From positions 1 through 42,894 of the forward strand of contig CAYYNT010000033.1 of assembly GCA_964473155.1 (NCBI GenBank): DNA of 42,894 nt, given 5' to 3'. Positions 1-10,200 of the stretch are shown one piece after another; the stretch's first letter is position 1; each line of letters opens with the position of its first letter. Made by a program: the position numbers and the translations under genes. The DNA comes from JAJFUG01 sp964473155 (GTDB taxonomy: Bacteria > Gemmatimonadota > Glassbacteria > GWA2-58-10). Below the pieces are notes generated by a model that saw only the letters and a program-made list of their open reading frames with translations, made no database searches and was not told the origin of the DNA.

Positions 1-1
1 C

Positions 2-103
2 CTGAAAAACTTGGTCTCTCTGATTGGATGGCAGGTCAATAATCAGCTCGTGTTATCCAGTTTTTACCCGGACAGTTATGAGGCGCGTGTTAATATCTTA
101 TAA
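2..103 (+). CDS. possible 3' end of a truncated gene
   Basis: An open frame enters from the left edge and ends at TAA 101-103, giving 33 residues that end in YPDSYEARVNIL. The fragment is too short to recognise. It is convergent with the propeller lipoprotein gene that ends at 202, and a 22-bp palindrome begins four bases after its stop. It could equally be chance, because the stretch is AT-rich and only 102 bases long. Confidence 0.3.
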   Translation: MKNLVSLIGWQVNNQLVLSSFYPDSYEARVNIL

Positions 104-106
104 AAC

Positions 107-128
107 GGGGCACGGCGCGCCGTGCCCC
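107..128. repeat. 22-bp perfect palindrome, copy 1
   Basis: The arm GGGGCACGGCG is followed directly by its reverse complement. The same palindrome recurs at 13593, 17150 and 42418, with a decayed copy at 42584. Here it is followed by about 30 bases (tttaagacctttaggacag) that resemble the right end of the MITE-like element at 13514-13638, so this may be a half copy of that element. Read on the minus strand the hairpin is followed by GTTTTAT, so it could also act as a terminator for the lipoprotein gene ending at 202. Confidence 0.8.
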
Positions 129-201
129 TGCGTTTAAGACCTTTAGGACAGTCCCTCTAAAACATTCAAACAGCTTACTTTTATTCAAATTATAATATCA
201 A

Positions 202-2577
202 CTACCAACGCAGAACCTCGCGCTCAACGATATCCTCGAACGCGCCCGGGTCGCCCTTGGCCGGGCCGTAGAACACGCTGCCGCCGAACGTGGTCAGGAA
301 CAGCTTGTCCGGCTGGTGCGGGTCGACAACCGGGCGATGACCCCATTTGAAATTATACCCGCCCAGGCGGTTCCAGCTCGCGCCGTAGTCCTCGCTGCGG
401 AAAGCCGCGCTGTCGAAAGTGTTGATAAACACGACCGCCGGGTTGGAGGGATCGACCGCCGCGGCGTATACGTGCGCATCCTCATCGAACACCCGCTCCC
501 AGGTCACCCCTCCGTCCTCCGTGCGCAGCACGCCGCCGTGCTTCTCCACTCCCTCGCTCGGCCAGGGCCAGCAGCACAGGTACATGCGTTTCGGCTCCTG
601 AGGGTCGACTACAAGGTCGTTGGGGGCATTTACACCTACGGGCAGCGGGACATTCTTCCAGCTTGATGCTCCGTCGCGGCTTACATACACGCCGCCGTCG
701 ATATAACCGCGTCCCTCGATACCGCCGCGGGCGATCAGCAGGAACAGGGTCCCATCCGGCAGACGCTCCATGCGCCAGGCGTTGAGATTCTCCCCCAGCC
801 CCTTGTTCATCAGTTTCCAGCTCGCCCCGCCGTCCACCGACTTGAACACGCCCTTGCCGAATCCGCAGACATACAGAGTGCGGCTTTCCGACGGGCTGTC
901 CGGATCAAGAAGAACGTGCGTGCAGACCGTGTTCTCCGGCATGCCCACGGTTACCGCGCTCCAGGATTCGCCGTTGTCCTCGGAGAGAGCCACCCCTCCC
1001 TGGAAGCGGCTGAAATCGCCGCGGAACATCTTGGGGCGGGGCAGGTCGTGAGCGTTGCCCCAGACCGACCAGATACGGCCCTGTTTCTGCGGGTCAAAAG
1101 TCAGCCAGTAGCAGGTGTTGATCCAGGGCCGTGGCACGCCCTTGAGGCAATGAAACCAGCTTTCGCCGCCATTCTTTGTGTGGAACAGCCCGATATCCGT
1201 GTAGCTGATGAAATAGTGCAGGCTGTCGAACGGATCGAAATGTATTCCGTAGCAGGTGGTGACATCAAGGCCGCGGCTGGTCCATGAGCCATCCGGCAGC
1301 TTGTTGCTGTAGACCTGTTCCCACCACTTACCGCCATCGAGGGTCCGCTGGGTGACGCCGTAATCCGAGCCGTAGCAGATATCCGGATCTGTCGGGCTGA
1401 CTCCCAGACAGATAGGCGCTCCGGACCAGGAGGGGCCGTAGGTCTCGTCCATCCATCCATCGCCATGGTTGCCACCCGCCACGCCATCATCCGAGGCTTT
1501 GTAGGCCCACTGCCAGTTCGCGCCGCTATCCGCGCTCTTCATTATACCGAACCAGCTCAGGCTGTCGGTTTCCGGGAAGTCGTTCACTGAAAGGTAAACT
1601 GTCTGCGGGTTGCCCTCACAGGCCGCCAGAGTGGAGAAACGCGCTTTTCCGGCAGGCGGTGTGAGGTTGCCGGAGGCCGGGATCCATTTGGCCCCGCGGT
1701 CTTCCGAACGGTAGACCGCGATTCTGGAGGTGTCGGCGCTGCCCGGCCGGCGGTCTCGTCCCGCCAGGATATAGATCACGCTGCCGCCCGCGCCCTTGCC
1801 GCAGTCCGCGGCCTGGATGAAACGCACCGGCAGCGCGGCCGTCTGACGGGCTGTTCCGGAGAGAGAAACCAGCGCCGTTCCGCGCTCAGACACGGCCAGC
1901 ACCTCATCCGGCCTCCCGTCCCAGGCCCCCGGGACCAGGGCCAGAATGCTGCGGCCCGCCACTTTTCCGGCCAGGGACCAGCTCGCTCCACGGTCAGTCG
2001 AGACCATGACACGGGACGAATCATCGCCCTCGCGTCCGCCGCGGCGCGAGGGGGTGAGACCGAGCCATATACGGCGGCTGTCAGACGGGTCCACGCGCAC
2101 TTTGACTATCGAACCGTCCGGCATACCATCCGCAGTCTCGAAGAACTGGTCGGCGTGGTCGCCCAGCATGCGCTCGGCGGTCACGTTCTGCGGGGCGGGC
2201 CAGATCAGGTTCCAGCGAGCGCCGCGGTCTTCCGAGCGCCAGAGCGCGGAATTGGAGGCATAGATAGTGTTGGGATCGGCCGGATCGAACTCAAAATCCT
2301 CGACCACGGTGCGAAGGTTGAACATGCGCCAGCTCTTGCCCCCGTCGTGCGTGACATACGCGCCGGTCATGTCGCAGCGCACGAATACGTTGTTCGAGTC
2401 AGCCGGATTGACCGTGGGGATAAACTGTCCTCCTCCTCCGCCGGGGCCTATCACGCGCCAGGCCGAGGCTGGAGCGGCGGTCACCGTCGGCTGCGGCTCC
2501 GGCTGTTTCTGACCGCAGGACGCGGCAGTCAGCGCCAGAGCCAGGAGCGTCACGCGCAACATCAGATAGCGTCTCAT
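202..2577 (-). CDS. Asp-box beta-propeller lipoprotein (GH74/sialidase-like fold)
   Basis: A 791-residue predicted lipoprotein: basic N-terminus, hydrophobic core and a lipobox-like TAASC with Cys21. The mature part has about twelve Asp-box motifs (S/T-x-D-x-G-x-x-W), including THDGGKSW, RSEDRGARW, STDRGASW, SEDNGESW, KSVDGGASW and RSEDYGASW. Two seven-bladed propellers, as in GH74 xyloglucanases, would fit this number and the length. The start WRVIGPGGGG...RCDMTGAY is laid out like the GH74 opening, where an Asp in a TD-x-GG motif is catalytic; the Asp is kept here (RCD). The start codon is preceded by GGAAG. A close paralogue lies 49 bases upstream (2627-5050). Substrate is unproven; a non-enzymatic binding propeller or a sialidase-like enzyme are alternatives. 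Confidence 0.85.
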   Translation of the reverse strand: MRRYLMLRVTLLALALTAASCGQKQPEPQPTVTAAPASAWRVIGPGGGGGQFIPTVNPADSNNVFVRCDMTGAYVTHDGGKSWRMFNLRTVVEDFEFDPADPNTIYASNSALWRSEDRGARWNLIWPAPQNVTAERMLGDHADQFFETADGMPDGSIVKVRVDPSDSRRIWLGLTPSRRGGREGDDSSRVMVSTDRGASWSLAGKVAGRSILALVPGAWDGRPDEVLAVSERGTALVSLSGTARQTAALPVRFIQAADCGKGAGGSVIYILAGRDRRPGSADTSRIAVYRSEDRGAKWIPASGNLTPPAGKARFSTLAACEGNPQTVYLSVNDFPETDSLSWFGIMKSADSGANWQWAYKASDDGVAGGNHGDGWMDETYGPSWSGAPICLGVSPTDPDICYGSDYGVTQRTLDGGKWWEQVYSNKLPDGSWTSRGLDVTTCYGIHFDPFDSLHYFISYTDIGLFHTKNGGESWFHCLKGVPRPWINTCYWLTFDPQKQGRIWSVWGNAHDLPRPKMFRGDFSRFQGGVALSEDNGESWSAVTVGMPENTVCTHVLLDPDSPSESRTLYVCGFGKGVFKSVDGGASWKLMNKGLGENLNAWRMERLPDGTLFLLIARGGIEGRGYIDGGVYVSRDGASSWKNVPLPVGVNAPNDLVVDPQEPKRMYLCCWPWPSEGVEKHGGVLRTEDGGVTWERVFDEDAHVYAAAVDPSNPAVVFINTFDSAAFRSEDYGASWNRLGGYNFKWGHRPVVDPHQPDKLFLTTFGGSVFYGPAKGDPGAFEDIVEREVLRW

Positions 2578-2626
2578 TTTTTCTTCCAGTGTACCGGGTT
2601 GAAATTCAACGGCTGGTGCGCGGCGC

Positions 2627-5050
2627 TTACTTACCGTTCACCAGGGGCGCGCCATGGAACACGCTGCCGCCGAACGTTGTGATATAGACCTTGCTCGTGT
2701 CCTGCGGGTCCGGGACCACGCGGTGCCCCCAGTAGAAATTGTAGCCGTCGATCCGTCCCCAACTGGCCCCGCGGTCATCGCTGCGGTACGCCCCGTTGTG
2801 GAACGTCACCAGGTAGAGGCGGCCGGTCCGGACCGGGGCCACGGTGACAGCATAGACATAGGCATTGGGGTCATAGATCTGTGTCCAGGTCTGTCCTCCG
2901 TCCTCGGACATCAGCACTCCGCCCTGGTTGTCGATAACTTCCTGACCTCCCGCGCCGCCGAAATCTCCAGGTTCGAGGTCAGCCCAGCAGGCCAGGTAGA
3001 GCCGCTCGGGCCGCGAGGGGTCGAATTCCAGGGCATTGGGGAAACGGGTCCCGGCGGGAAGGGTCAGCTTTTTCCAGCTCTCGCCTCCGTCATCCGAGCG
3101 GTAAACCTCACCGTCCACCAAGGTGTTGGCCGAGTCTCCATAGGCCAGGGCCGGAGTGACCACCAGGTAAAGGGTGCGGCTGTCCACCAGCCTGATCTGC
3201 CAGACATTGAGGTTGGCCCCCAGCCCGTTGTTCTTCTGCGTCCAGTTCGCCCCGTCATCCGTGGACTTGTACACGCCCTGCCCGTAGACCGTGGCGTACA
3301 GCACCCGCGCTCCAGCCGGAGAACCGGGATCGAGTGCGATGCAGGTGGTGGGGCTGTTTTCCGGGAGACCGGTGTTGCTGACCTGCCAGTTACGGCCCCC
3401 GTCCTGGCTGACCGCAACCCCGCCCACGGCGCGATTCTGCCATCCATCGCGCCGGATCATCTTGAACCGCGGGATGTCATGCATCGAGGACCAGACTGAC
3501 CAGAGACGGCCCTGGACCTGCGGATCGAACTCCATCCAGTAGACGGTGTTTTCCCAGGAGCGCGGGATTCCGTTCAGGGAGCGCTTCCAGGACTTACCGC
3601 CGTTGAACGAATGGAAATAGCCGATATCGGTGTAGCTGATCGCGATATGCTGCGGATCGAAGGGGTCGAAATGGACGCCGTAGCAGGTGGTGACATCCTG
3701 ACCGCGGCTTTCCACGGTGCTATCGGGCAGGTTTTTTGAGTACAGCGCGGTCCAGGTGGCCCCGCCATCCTCGGTCTTCATCGAGCGGTACCAGTCGGTG
3801 AAAATGGCGCGCTCCGGGTTCACCGGAGAGACCGCCGTGCAGATAGCGAGAATGAAATCGCCGGAGAAGGCCTCGCGCACCCAGGAATCGGATATGTTCT
3901 GCGCCTCCTTGCCGTCGCGCACTCCGTACTGGCCAGTGCCTCCGCCGCCCTTGTACACCCAGTTCCACGACTTACCCGCGTCCGTTGTGCGGAAAATGCC
4001 GTAGTAGAAAGCCGGCTGTCCGCTTTCGTTTTTCTGGATATACCGGCTGCACACCAGATAGGCGCTGCGGCTGTCACCAAGGCAGCTCGAAATCCAGGTG
4101 AACGAGGGAGCATTGTTGTTGTCAGGTAGCGGGTTGCCGGCGATGACGTTTTCCGTGACTTCGTTCCAGGTGACAGCCGCATCCTCGCTTACGAACACCT
4201 TGCCGGGGACTCTTTCACCCAGACGGCCGGGGACCGAAACCGCCCAGAGACGGAACAGGCCGGGCTTGTCAGGATCGATTCCGCCGGCCACGGAGGCTAC
4301 CGAGCTCATGGATTCGGGATGCGGACGGGTTTCCACTTGAGCGGAGGCCTTGTCCCAGGCGTTCCAGGAACGGCTGCAGAAAACTATGATCCGTCCGGGG
4401 TCGGCCGGATTGCTGAACATGGCCAGAATGGGCGAATCGAACCCGGCGGCCTCGCTCCAGGATGCGCCATCGTCCTGGCTCACATACAGACCGCCGCCGC
4501 GCCGCCCGGCGTTGATTGCGCAATATATGCGGGAGCCGTCCGGATCAGCCAGGATTGCGCTCACCTCGCCACCAGGGAAATTATCGCTGGTTTTAAGACG
4601 GATTCCGGCATGGTCGTCGCTGTGAATAATAGCCTGGACAGCGGACAGTTTCGGGAACAGAATCTCCCAGCTCGCTCCGCCGTCGCGCGAACGGTACAGT
4701 CCGGCGCCGCCAACGTAGATATCATCCGGCTTGTTCGGGTCGAAAGCAAAAGCGCCCACTCCGCCCGGGAAATTCAGCATCTTCCAGGATTCGCCATTGT
4801 CGCGGCTCAGATAGCTTCCGGTCATATCACAGCGGATGATCATGCGGGAAGGATCGGTGGGAGAGAAAGCCGGGATGAAAGTGCTTCCGCCGCCGCCGGG
4901 TCCAATTATTTCCCAGCCCGCCGGGACAGGAGCCACCTGGAACTGCTCGGGCGCAATCGGAGCGCGCTGAGGTTTGGCGCAGGAAACGAGCAGCGCCGCA
5001 AGTAACAGAAGGCAAAACCGGGTGAACGGCCGGACTGCGTGTCTAACCAT
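2627..5050 (-). CDS. Asp-box beta-propeller lipoprotein, paralogue 2
   Basis: An 807-residue lipoprotein with a good lipobox (LLVSC, Cys24). It is collinear with its 791-aa neighbour: the same GPGGGGSTFIP and RCDMTGSY opening and about twelve Asp boxes (SRDNGESW, RSRDGGASW, SQDDGASW, RTTDAGKSW, KTEDGGATW, KSTDDGANW, RSDDGGESW, RSDDRGASW and others). Both also share DVTTCYG(V/I)HFDPFD and the ending TTFGGSVF(H/Y)G. AGGAG stands seven bases before the ATG. The two genes lie 49 bases apart on one strand, downstream of the symporter gene, so cotranscription is likely. A surface-attached endo-acting glycosidase of the GH74 type is the best guess. Family assignment rests on the motif layout only. 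Confidence 0.85.
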   Translation of the reverse strand: MVRHAVRPFTRFCLLLLAALLVSCAKPQRAPIAPEQFQVAPVPAGWEIIGPGGGGSTFIPAFSPTDPSRMIIRCDMTGSYLSRDNGESWKMLNFPGGVGAFAFDPNKPDDIYVGGAGLYRSRDGGASWEILFPKLSAVQAIIHSDDHAGIRLKTSDNFPGGEVSAILADPDGSRIYCAINAGRRGGGLYVSQDDGASWSEAAGFDSPILAMFSNPADPGRIIVFCSRSWNAWDKASAQVETRPHPESMSSVASVAGGIDPDKPGLFRLWAVSVPGRLGERVPGKVFVSEDAAVTWNEVTENVIAGNPLPDNNNAPSFTWISSCLGDSRSAYLVCSRYIQKNESGQPAFYYGIFRTTDAGKSWNWVYKGGGGTGQYGVRDGKEAQNISDSWVREAFSGDFILAICTAVSPVNPERAIFTDWYRSMKTEDGGATWTALYSKNLPDSTVESRGQDVTTCYGVHFDPFDPQHIAISYTDIGYFHSFNGGKSWKRSLNGIPRSWENTVYWMEFDPQVQGRLWSVWSSMHDIPRFKMIRRDGWQNRAVGGVAVSQDGGRNWQVSNTGLPENSPTTCIALDPGSPAGARVLYATVYGQGVYKSTDDGANWTQKNNGLGANLNVWQIRLVDSRTLYLVVTPALAYGDSANTLVDGEVYRSDDGGESWKKLTLPAGTRFPNALEFDPSRPERLYLACWADLEPGDFGGAGGQEVIDNQGGVLMSEDGGQTWTQIYDPNAYVYAVTVAPVRTGRLYLVTFHNGAYRSDDRGASWGRIDGYNFYWGHRVVPDPQDTSKVYITTFGGSVFHGAPLVNGK

Positions 5051-5198
5051 GTCGTGGCTCCTGATGGGGTTTACGGGGGCGCTGCACGGGTTGCGTTAAA
5101 AAACGGACGGAGAGATATTCCAGAATGTGAACCAAATATCCGCCCCTTTCCTTCAGGCGGCAAGGAAAAAAGCCATTGTCAGGCATCCGTGCAACGGT

Positions 5199-6914
5199 TC
5201 AGCGCACCTGTGGCTTCCGTCCTGGCCCGAAATACATCCAGAGGCCGAAAGCAGCCAGGGCGGCGAAAAGGACGAGGTTGACCAGAAGGTCCCGCGACGG
5301 TCCGGGGATGAGCATGAATGCTGCCACCATCAGGGCCATCAGCATGGTCATGCCGCCGACAAAACGTGCCATGGGCGAATGGTCGGCCACTTCCGGGCTG
5401 ACCTCGCGCGCGGCGTCCACCGGCGTGGAAAGTTTCTGGAAAAATGCGCCGATCCTGCGCTCATCCTCGGGGCTGTTCCTGAAAAACAGGCTGGAGCCGA
5501 AGAAAGCCGCCACGCCGATGAAGAAAATCGTGAACACTGTCGCGGTGAACGGTATGGTCTCACCGAACCCGGCGAGCCAGTTGTTGAGCGGTGGATAGAA
5601 GGCGAAGACCAGGGCTGCGATCGCGCTGCATACAAAGGAAACGAGGCCGGACCAGGCGGGCGGACGGCGGAACAGGAAACCCAGCAGCATCGGTGTGGCC
5701 AGCGGCGTGCCGGTGAGGGCCATCAGCTTGACCATCACCCGGAACGCACCCTCGCCCACGGCGGCCATCCGCAGGCTGATCATGGTGGCGATTACTCCCA
5801 CGATCAGGGTCCAGGCCTGGCCCATCAGAAGGAGCGTGCGGGGTTTGTACTCACGTTTTGACAACCGCTGGACAATATCGCGGGTCAGCACGGCGGACAC
5901 CACGTTGTAGACTCCCGAGACCGAGGACATGGCCGCGGCGAAAATCGCCGCCACGAGCAGGCCGAGCAGTCCGTGGGGCAGCACGCGCGAGGCCAGGGCC
6001 ACATAAGCCCCCTCGTGCGGGTTGGGCAGGGCGATAAGCTGGCTCAGGTCAGGGTACAGTATGCGGGCGGCCATCGGCGGAACGGCAAAGATGCCGAGGC
6101 CCAGGGTAAACAGGACAAAGCAGGCCAGCGAGACCTTGCGCGCCTCGGCCTCGTCCCGCACGCTGAAATAGCGCTGGGCGACAGGATTGGTGTTCTGGCC
6201 GTGGATCAGCAGGATCAGGTAGCCGATCAGCCAGTACCAGGGATAGCGCGCGGTCGGGAAGCTGAAATAATGCTCCGGGGCCTGGCTCAGAAGAACGCCG
6301 GGGCCATTTATCTCGACAAATGACAACGGTATCAGAAGAAGGCAGATCGGCAACAGGAACAGGGTCTGTATCGTATCGGTCATGCTGACCGCCCAGACCC
6401 CGCCCAACAGGGTGTAAACCAGTATCACCAGCGCGCTGACCCAGATGATGAGGAAAATATCCAGTCCCAGGGCCGAGGAGATGAAGATGCCCAGCGAATA
6501 AAGCACAACACCGCAATAGAGTATATACAGCGGGATATAAACCCAGCTTGCCACCTGGTGAGTGGTCAGGTTGAAGCGCTCCTCCAGGAATTCGAGGATG
6601 GTTGTCACCCGGCTGCGCCGCCAGAGACGCGCGAAAACAAAATAGCCGGTCAGGATCGCCACGCCGGTGAACCAGAGGATCATCGCCCCCGTAAGCCCTT
6701 CCTGATAGACCAGCCCCGCCCCGCCGGTGAACATATAGCTGCTGAACGCGCTCATGTAGGCCGAGAGCGCTGCGATCCACCAGGTCAGGCTGTTTCCGGC
6801 CCGAAAATAGTCGTTGTCGCTTTTCATGCGCCTGGAGAAATAGACCCCGATCCAGACCATCATCAGCATGTAGATCACCAGCACCGCGTAATCGTAAACG
6901 TTCAGGCTTTGCAT
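5199..6914 (-). CDS. sodium:solute symporter (SSS family)
   Basis: A 571-residue inner-membrane protein with some 13-14 hydrophobic helices. The SSS signature is clear in GGVWAVSMTDTIQ; the N-terminal AGNSLTWWIAALSAYMSAFS also fits the family. I chose ATG 6914 (MQSLNVYDYAV) because GAGGA sits five bases upstream; a GTG at 6926 would add four residues but would place this Shine-Dalgarno inside the gene. Members take up sugars, uronates, amino acids or other solutes with Na+; the substrate cannot be read from sequence. As the only transporter in the window it is the likely uptake route for products of the surrounding secreted enzymes. It is divergent from the GH42-like gene at 7251. Confidence 0.95.
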   Translation of the reverse strand: MQSLNVYDYAVLVIYMLMMVWIGVYFSRRMKSDNDYFRAGNSLTWWIAALSAYMSAFSSYMFTGGAGLVYQEGLTGAMILWFTGVAILTGYFVFARLWRRSRVTTILEFLEERFNLTTHQVASWVYIPLYILYCGVVLYSLGIFISSALGLDIFLIIWVSALVILVYTLLGGVWAVSMTDTIQTLFLLPICLLLIPLSFVEINGPGVLLSQAPEHYFSFPTARYPWYWLIGYLILLIHGQNTNPVAQRYFSVRDEAEARKVSLACFVLFTLGLGIFAVPPMAARILYPDLSQLIALPNPHEGAYVALASRVLPHGLLGLLVAAIFAAAMSSVSGVYNVVSAVLTRDIVQRLSKREYKPRTLLLMGQAWTLIVGVIATMISLRMAAVGEGAFRVMVKLMALTGTPLATPMLLGFLFRRPPAWSGLVSFVCSAIAALVFAFYPPLNNWLAGFGETIPFTATVFTIFFIGVAAFFGSSLFFRNSPEDERRIGAFFQKLSTPVDAAREVSPEVADHSPMARFVGGMTMLMALMVAAFMLIPGPSRDLLVNLVLFAALAAFGLWMYFGPGRKPQVR

Positions 6915-7250
6915 GCCGGTCCTCACGCAGGGGAATTAGGGAAGAGAATGCCGGGAATGGAGCATTTCGCAGTCAGGCGAAAAGTATATGCTGAACTCCG
7001 GGTTGCCGCAAGAGTCGCGGCGCTTATTCTCATGCAACGAGTGGATGTAAAAATATTCCTCCGTCTTCGGGGCGCGGTAATTGCCTGATAAACTTCATAT
7101 AAATGTCCTGTATCCTCTAACATGATGCCTGTCATAAAGATATGACGCCATCAGACGGTCTGTCATTCTCATTTTCGTCAAACAACTTTCAGAATTGCGA
7201 AAAGCGTTCTCTTCTTTGCTCATCCATAACTCATGAAAGGACCTCGCGCC
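6915..7250. promoter_or_regulatory. divergent intergenic region, probable promoters
   Basis: This 336-base gap lies between the divergent symporter and GH42-like genes, so it should hold both promoters. I could not fix convincing -35/-10 pairs. Two small symmetric sites may be operators: GTCAT-6-ATGAC at about 7131-7146 and the 11-base palindrome CAGACGGTCTG at 7152-7162. No regulator gene lies nearby, so neither site can be assigned to a factor. Confidence 0.4.
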
Positions 7251-10200
7251 ATGATCCTTGTCCGTCTGCTTATCCTGACCGCTTGTCTCAACCTTACCGT
7301 GATTTTTCCCCTGGCGGCTAAGACACTGGTGCTGGATGATTTCGAGTCCAGCGCCTCGCTCGATCTCTGGCAGGGAAACCTGTCGCTGAGCCGCGAGCAC
7401 GTGGCCCACGGCGCAAGCGGCCTCAAGATCGACCTGTCCGATCCGCTCAGGCGCTATCTTTACACGGAAAAGCTTCCCGCAGACTGGAGCGCTTGGGATG
7501 CGCTCAGGTTTGACATTTACAGTCCCTCAAATACAGTGGAGCTGGGGGATGTCCAGATTTTCGATGCCGCAACCGGGAACTCGGATGACGCCGAGTTCCG
7601 CGGCACCTCCTACCGCGGTCAGAAAATATTCCTTAATTCCGGATGGAACCATTTCGAATTCAAGCTGCACTCCCTGCGGCTGGAAAGCGGAGAGAGGCCG
7701 CTCGACCTGAAAAAGATCCGCAGCCTGCGGCTGAGTCTTGGTGGAATGAGAGCCGGCTCAATTTATCTGGACAATATGCGCCTGACAGCCGGGGAGGAGG
7801 AAGCTTCAACAGCCTCCAAGGCCGGCCCCTGGGACTGCCGTGTCACGGTTATCGACCGTTATGTCTATCCCGAGTTGTGGGGCCCGGCCGAAGCGCTGAA
7901 AGTCCCGGCGGAAATTATCGGGATGCGCGAGCAGGCCCGCAGGGAGGTGGATCTGTTGCAGCGCGAGGTGGATGCCGCCAAAATGATGGGTTATCAGGCG
8001 TTATACTGGCAGATTCCGCTGATCACGGCCCAGGTGGGGATGGATATCCGCAGCAAGCTTGTCTGGTTCCAGTCCCCGGAAAAGGAAAAGGAAATCCTGG
8101 AATACGTCATCCGCTCCTGCCGGGAGATGACGGAAAAAGTGCGCTCCGTGGTCGGCGGACAGGACCGCGGGTTGATCGAGGAACCGGAGGATGATGTCAA
8201 TCCTCAGCCATTCTACGTGCCGCCCTATCCGAAGCTGCGGGGACTGCCGCAGCGCGACGGCTACTTCCGGGACGCCTGGGACAGGCCCTTGATTGTACTC
8301 GGTCTGCTGCTGGTGGACCGCGGCCCGCTGCTGGATTATTTCGCCCCGTACGGTCACAGGCTGGAAAGCTACACCGTGGGCGGAGGCTCGCGTTACAACA
8401 TAGAAGAAAGCCCTGTCTACCGGGCTTTCCATAAATATCCGGACACTCACCGCGTGGGCTGGGAGGGCTGGTGCGGCCATCTGATAAAAGACCAGTGGTC
8501 CATGGGAGGCAAGAAAGAAAACGTGGTAATCTGCCTGGAAAGCCCGCACATAAAGGATGCGCTTCAGGAATACATGCGTGAGCATTACCGCGAATGGAAA
8601 AACAATCCGGACCTGATGTACAACATAATGGCGTACGAACTGATGTATATCTGCTACTGCGAACGCAGCCAGCAGATGTTCCGTGACTGGCTGAAAGCAA
8701 AGTACGGCTCCACCGGAGAACTTAACAAGGCCTGGCGTACTGACTACAAGTCATTCGAGGCGGTGCGCGCGCCGGAGACGAAGAACTCCGCCCCGCTGCC
8801 GGATGTCAACCGCGCGGCCTGGTATGACTGGGCGCTGTTCAACAACCGGCGGTTCACCGACCATCTTCAGTGGGTCAAGCAGGAGATGCTGAAGTTTGAC
8901 TCCGAGGTTGCGATCACTGCGGGCGGCACCAGCAGCATGCTTTCGTCCTCCAACAGCACCACCGGGATAGATGAAGAGCTTATCATCAATGAGGTGGACG
9001 ATGTCATCCTGAACGAATCGGGCCACGGCTACATTTTCAGCGACCTGCTCTGGAGCCTGAGTGATAAGAAGAAAGTGATGGCTGACCCGGAGATGGGCGG
9101 GGACTCCCGCAATATCCTGTTGCATTTCCTGCACGGCAAGAGCGCGATAGCCAAGTGGTGGTGGGCGCGCACGATCAGCCGCGAGAACCATTCGATGGAC
9201 GGCAGCTCGATCCCGCACAGTTGGGAGATACCGCTGGATAACGTGGCCGAGGTGCTGAGGCTGGGCCTGGATGTGCGCCGCCTGAGCAGCGAGATCGCCG
9301 AGTTCACGCGCCCGGAGCCGGAGGTGGCGATCCTGTATTCGAAGACAAGTATCCTGCAGGTCCCGCCGGAGCTGATCGGCGCCGGAAGGACGCCATACCT
9401 GGAAGCCCTTGGCCGGGCCTGGGAAGGCTCACGCTACCTGGGCTGCCGGGTGGGATTTGTCTCCGAAAAACAGGCCCTGACGGGCAAGCTCGCACGTTTC
9501 AAGCTGCTGGTGATTCCCGCGGCCAAGTATATTCCCCCGCAGGTGGCCGATTCGATTACGGCCTATGTCAAGGCAGGAGGAACGGCGGTCCTTATCCCGG
9601 AGAGTTTCCTTTTCGATCAGTACGCCCGCGAGAACGACAAGCTCTCCGCTTTCGGCCTGAAAGTCGAGTCAGTAAGCCTTCCTGAGCGGCTGGGCCGAGG
9701 CGAAAACGTTCGTAATTACGACATGAGCACCTCACAGACCGTGGTTTACGGGAATGCCCGCAACGTGATGCAGACCACCGGGAAGGACATTTTCTCCGGG
9801 GCCGCGGTTCGCCTTGAGGGCGAGGGTCTTGTGCAGCGTCTTGCCGCGGGCAAAGCCGAGGTTCTGGCCAGTCTGCCGGATGGGAGTCCCGGTCTCGTGC
9901 TTTCCCGGCTGGGGGCCGGAAGGCTTTACTGCCTGGCCACTCCTTTAACGGAGGAAAGCTATCATAAACTGTTTGAACCGTTGGCCCGCCAGACAGGACT
10001 GGGCCGTCCGGTTACAGGAGTGATGGCGGACGGGTCCCTGGTCCGTGAGGCCGAGGTTCGGGCGGTGGAACGCGCGGATGATTACCTGGTCTATGCCAGC
10101 AACCTGGGCGGCAAAAACATCGAATTCGAGCTGAAAAGCGCCGCGCCGCTGGGTGCGGTCACCGACCTGCGCAGCCTGGAAGTGTTGTCCGGTAAAAATG

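Noticed and set aside
6915..7250. Specific sigma-70 promoter boxes
   Set aside because: Several weak matches (for example TTCATA with TAACAT 18 bases on) exist, but none is good enough to report as a promoter.
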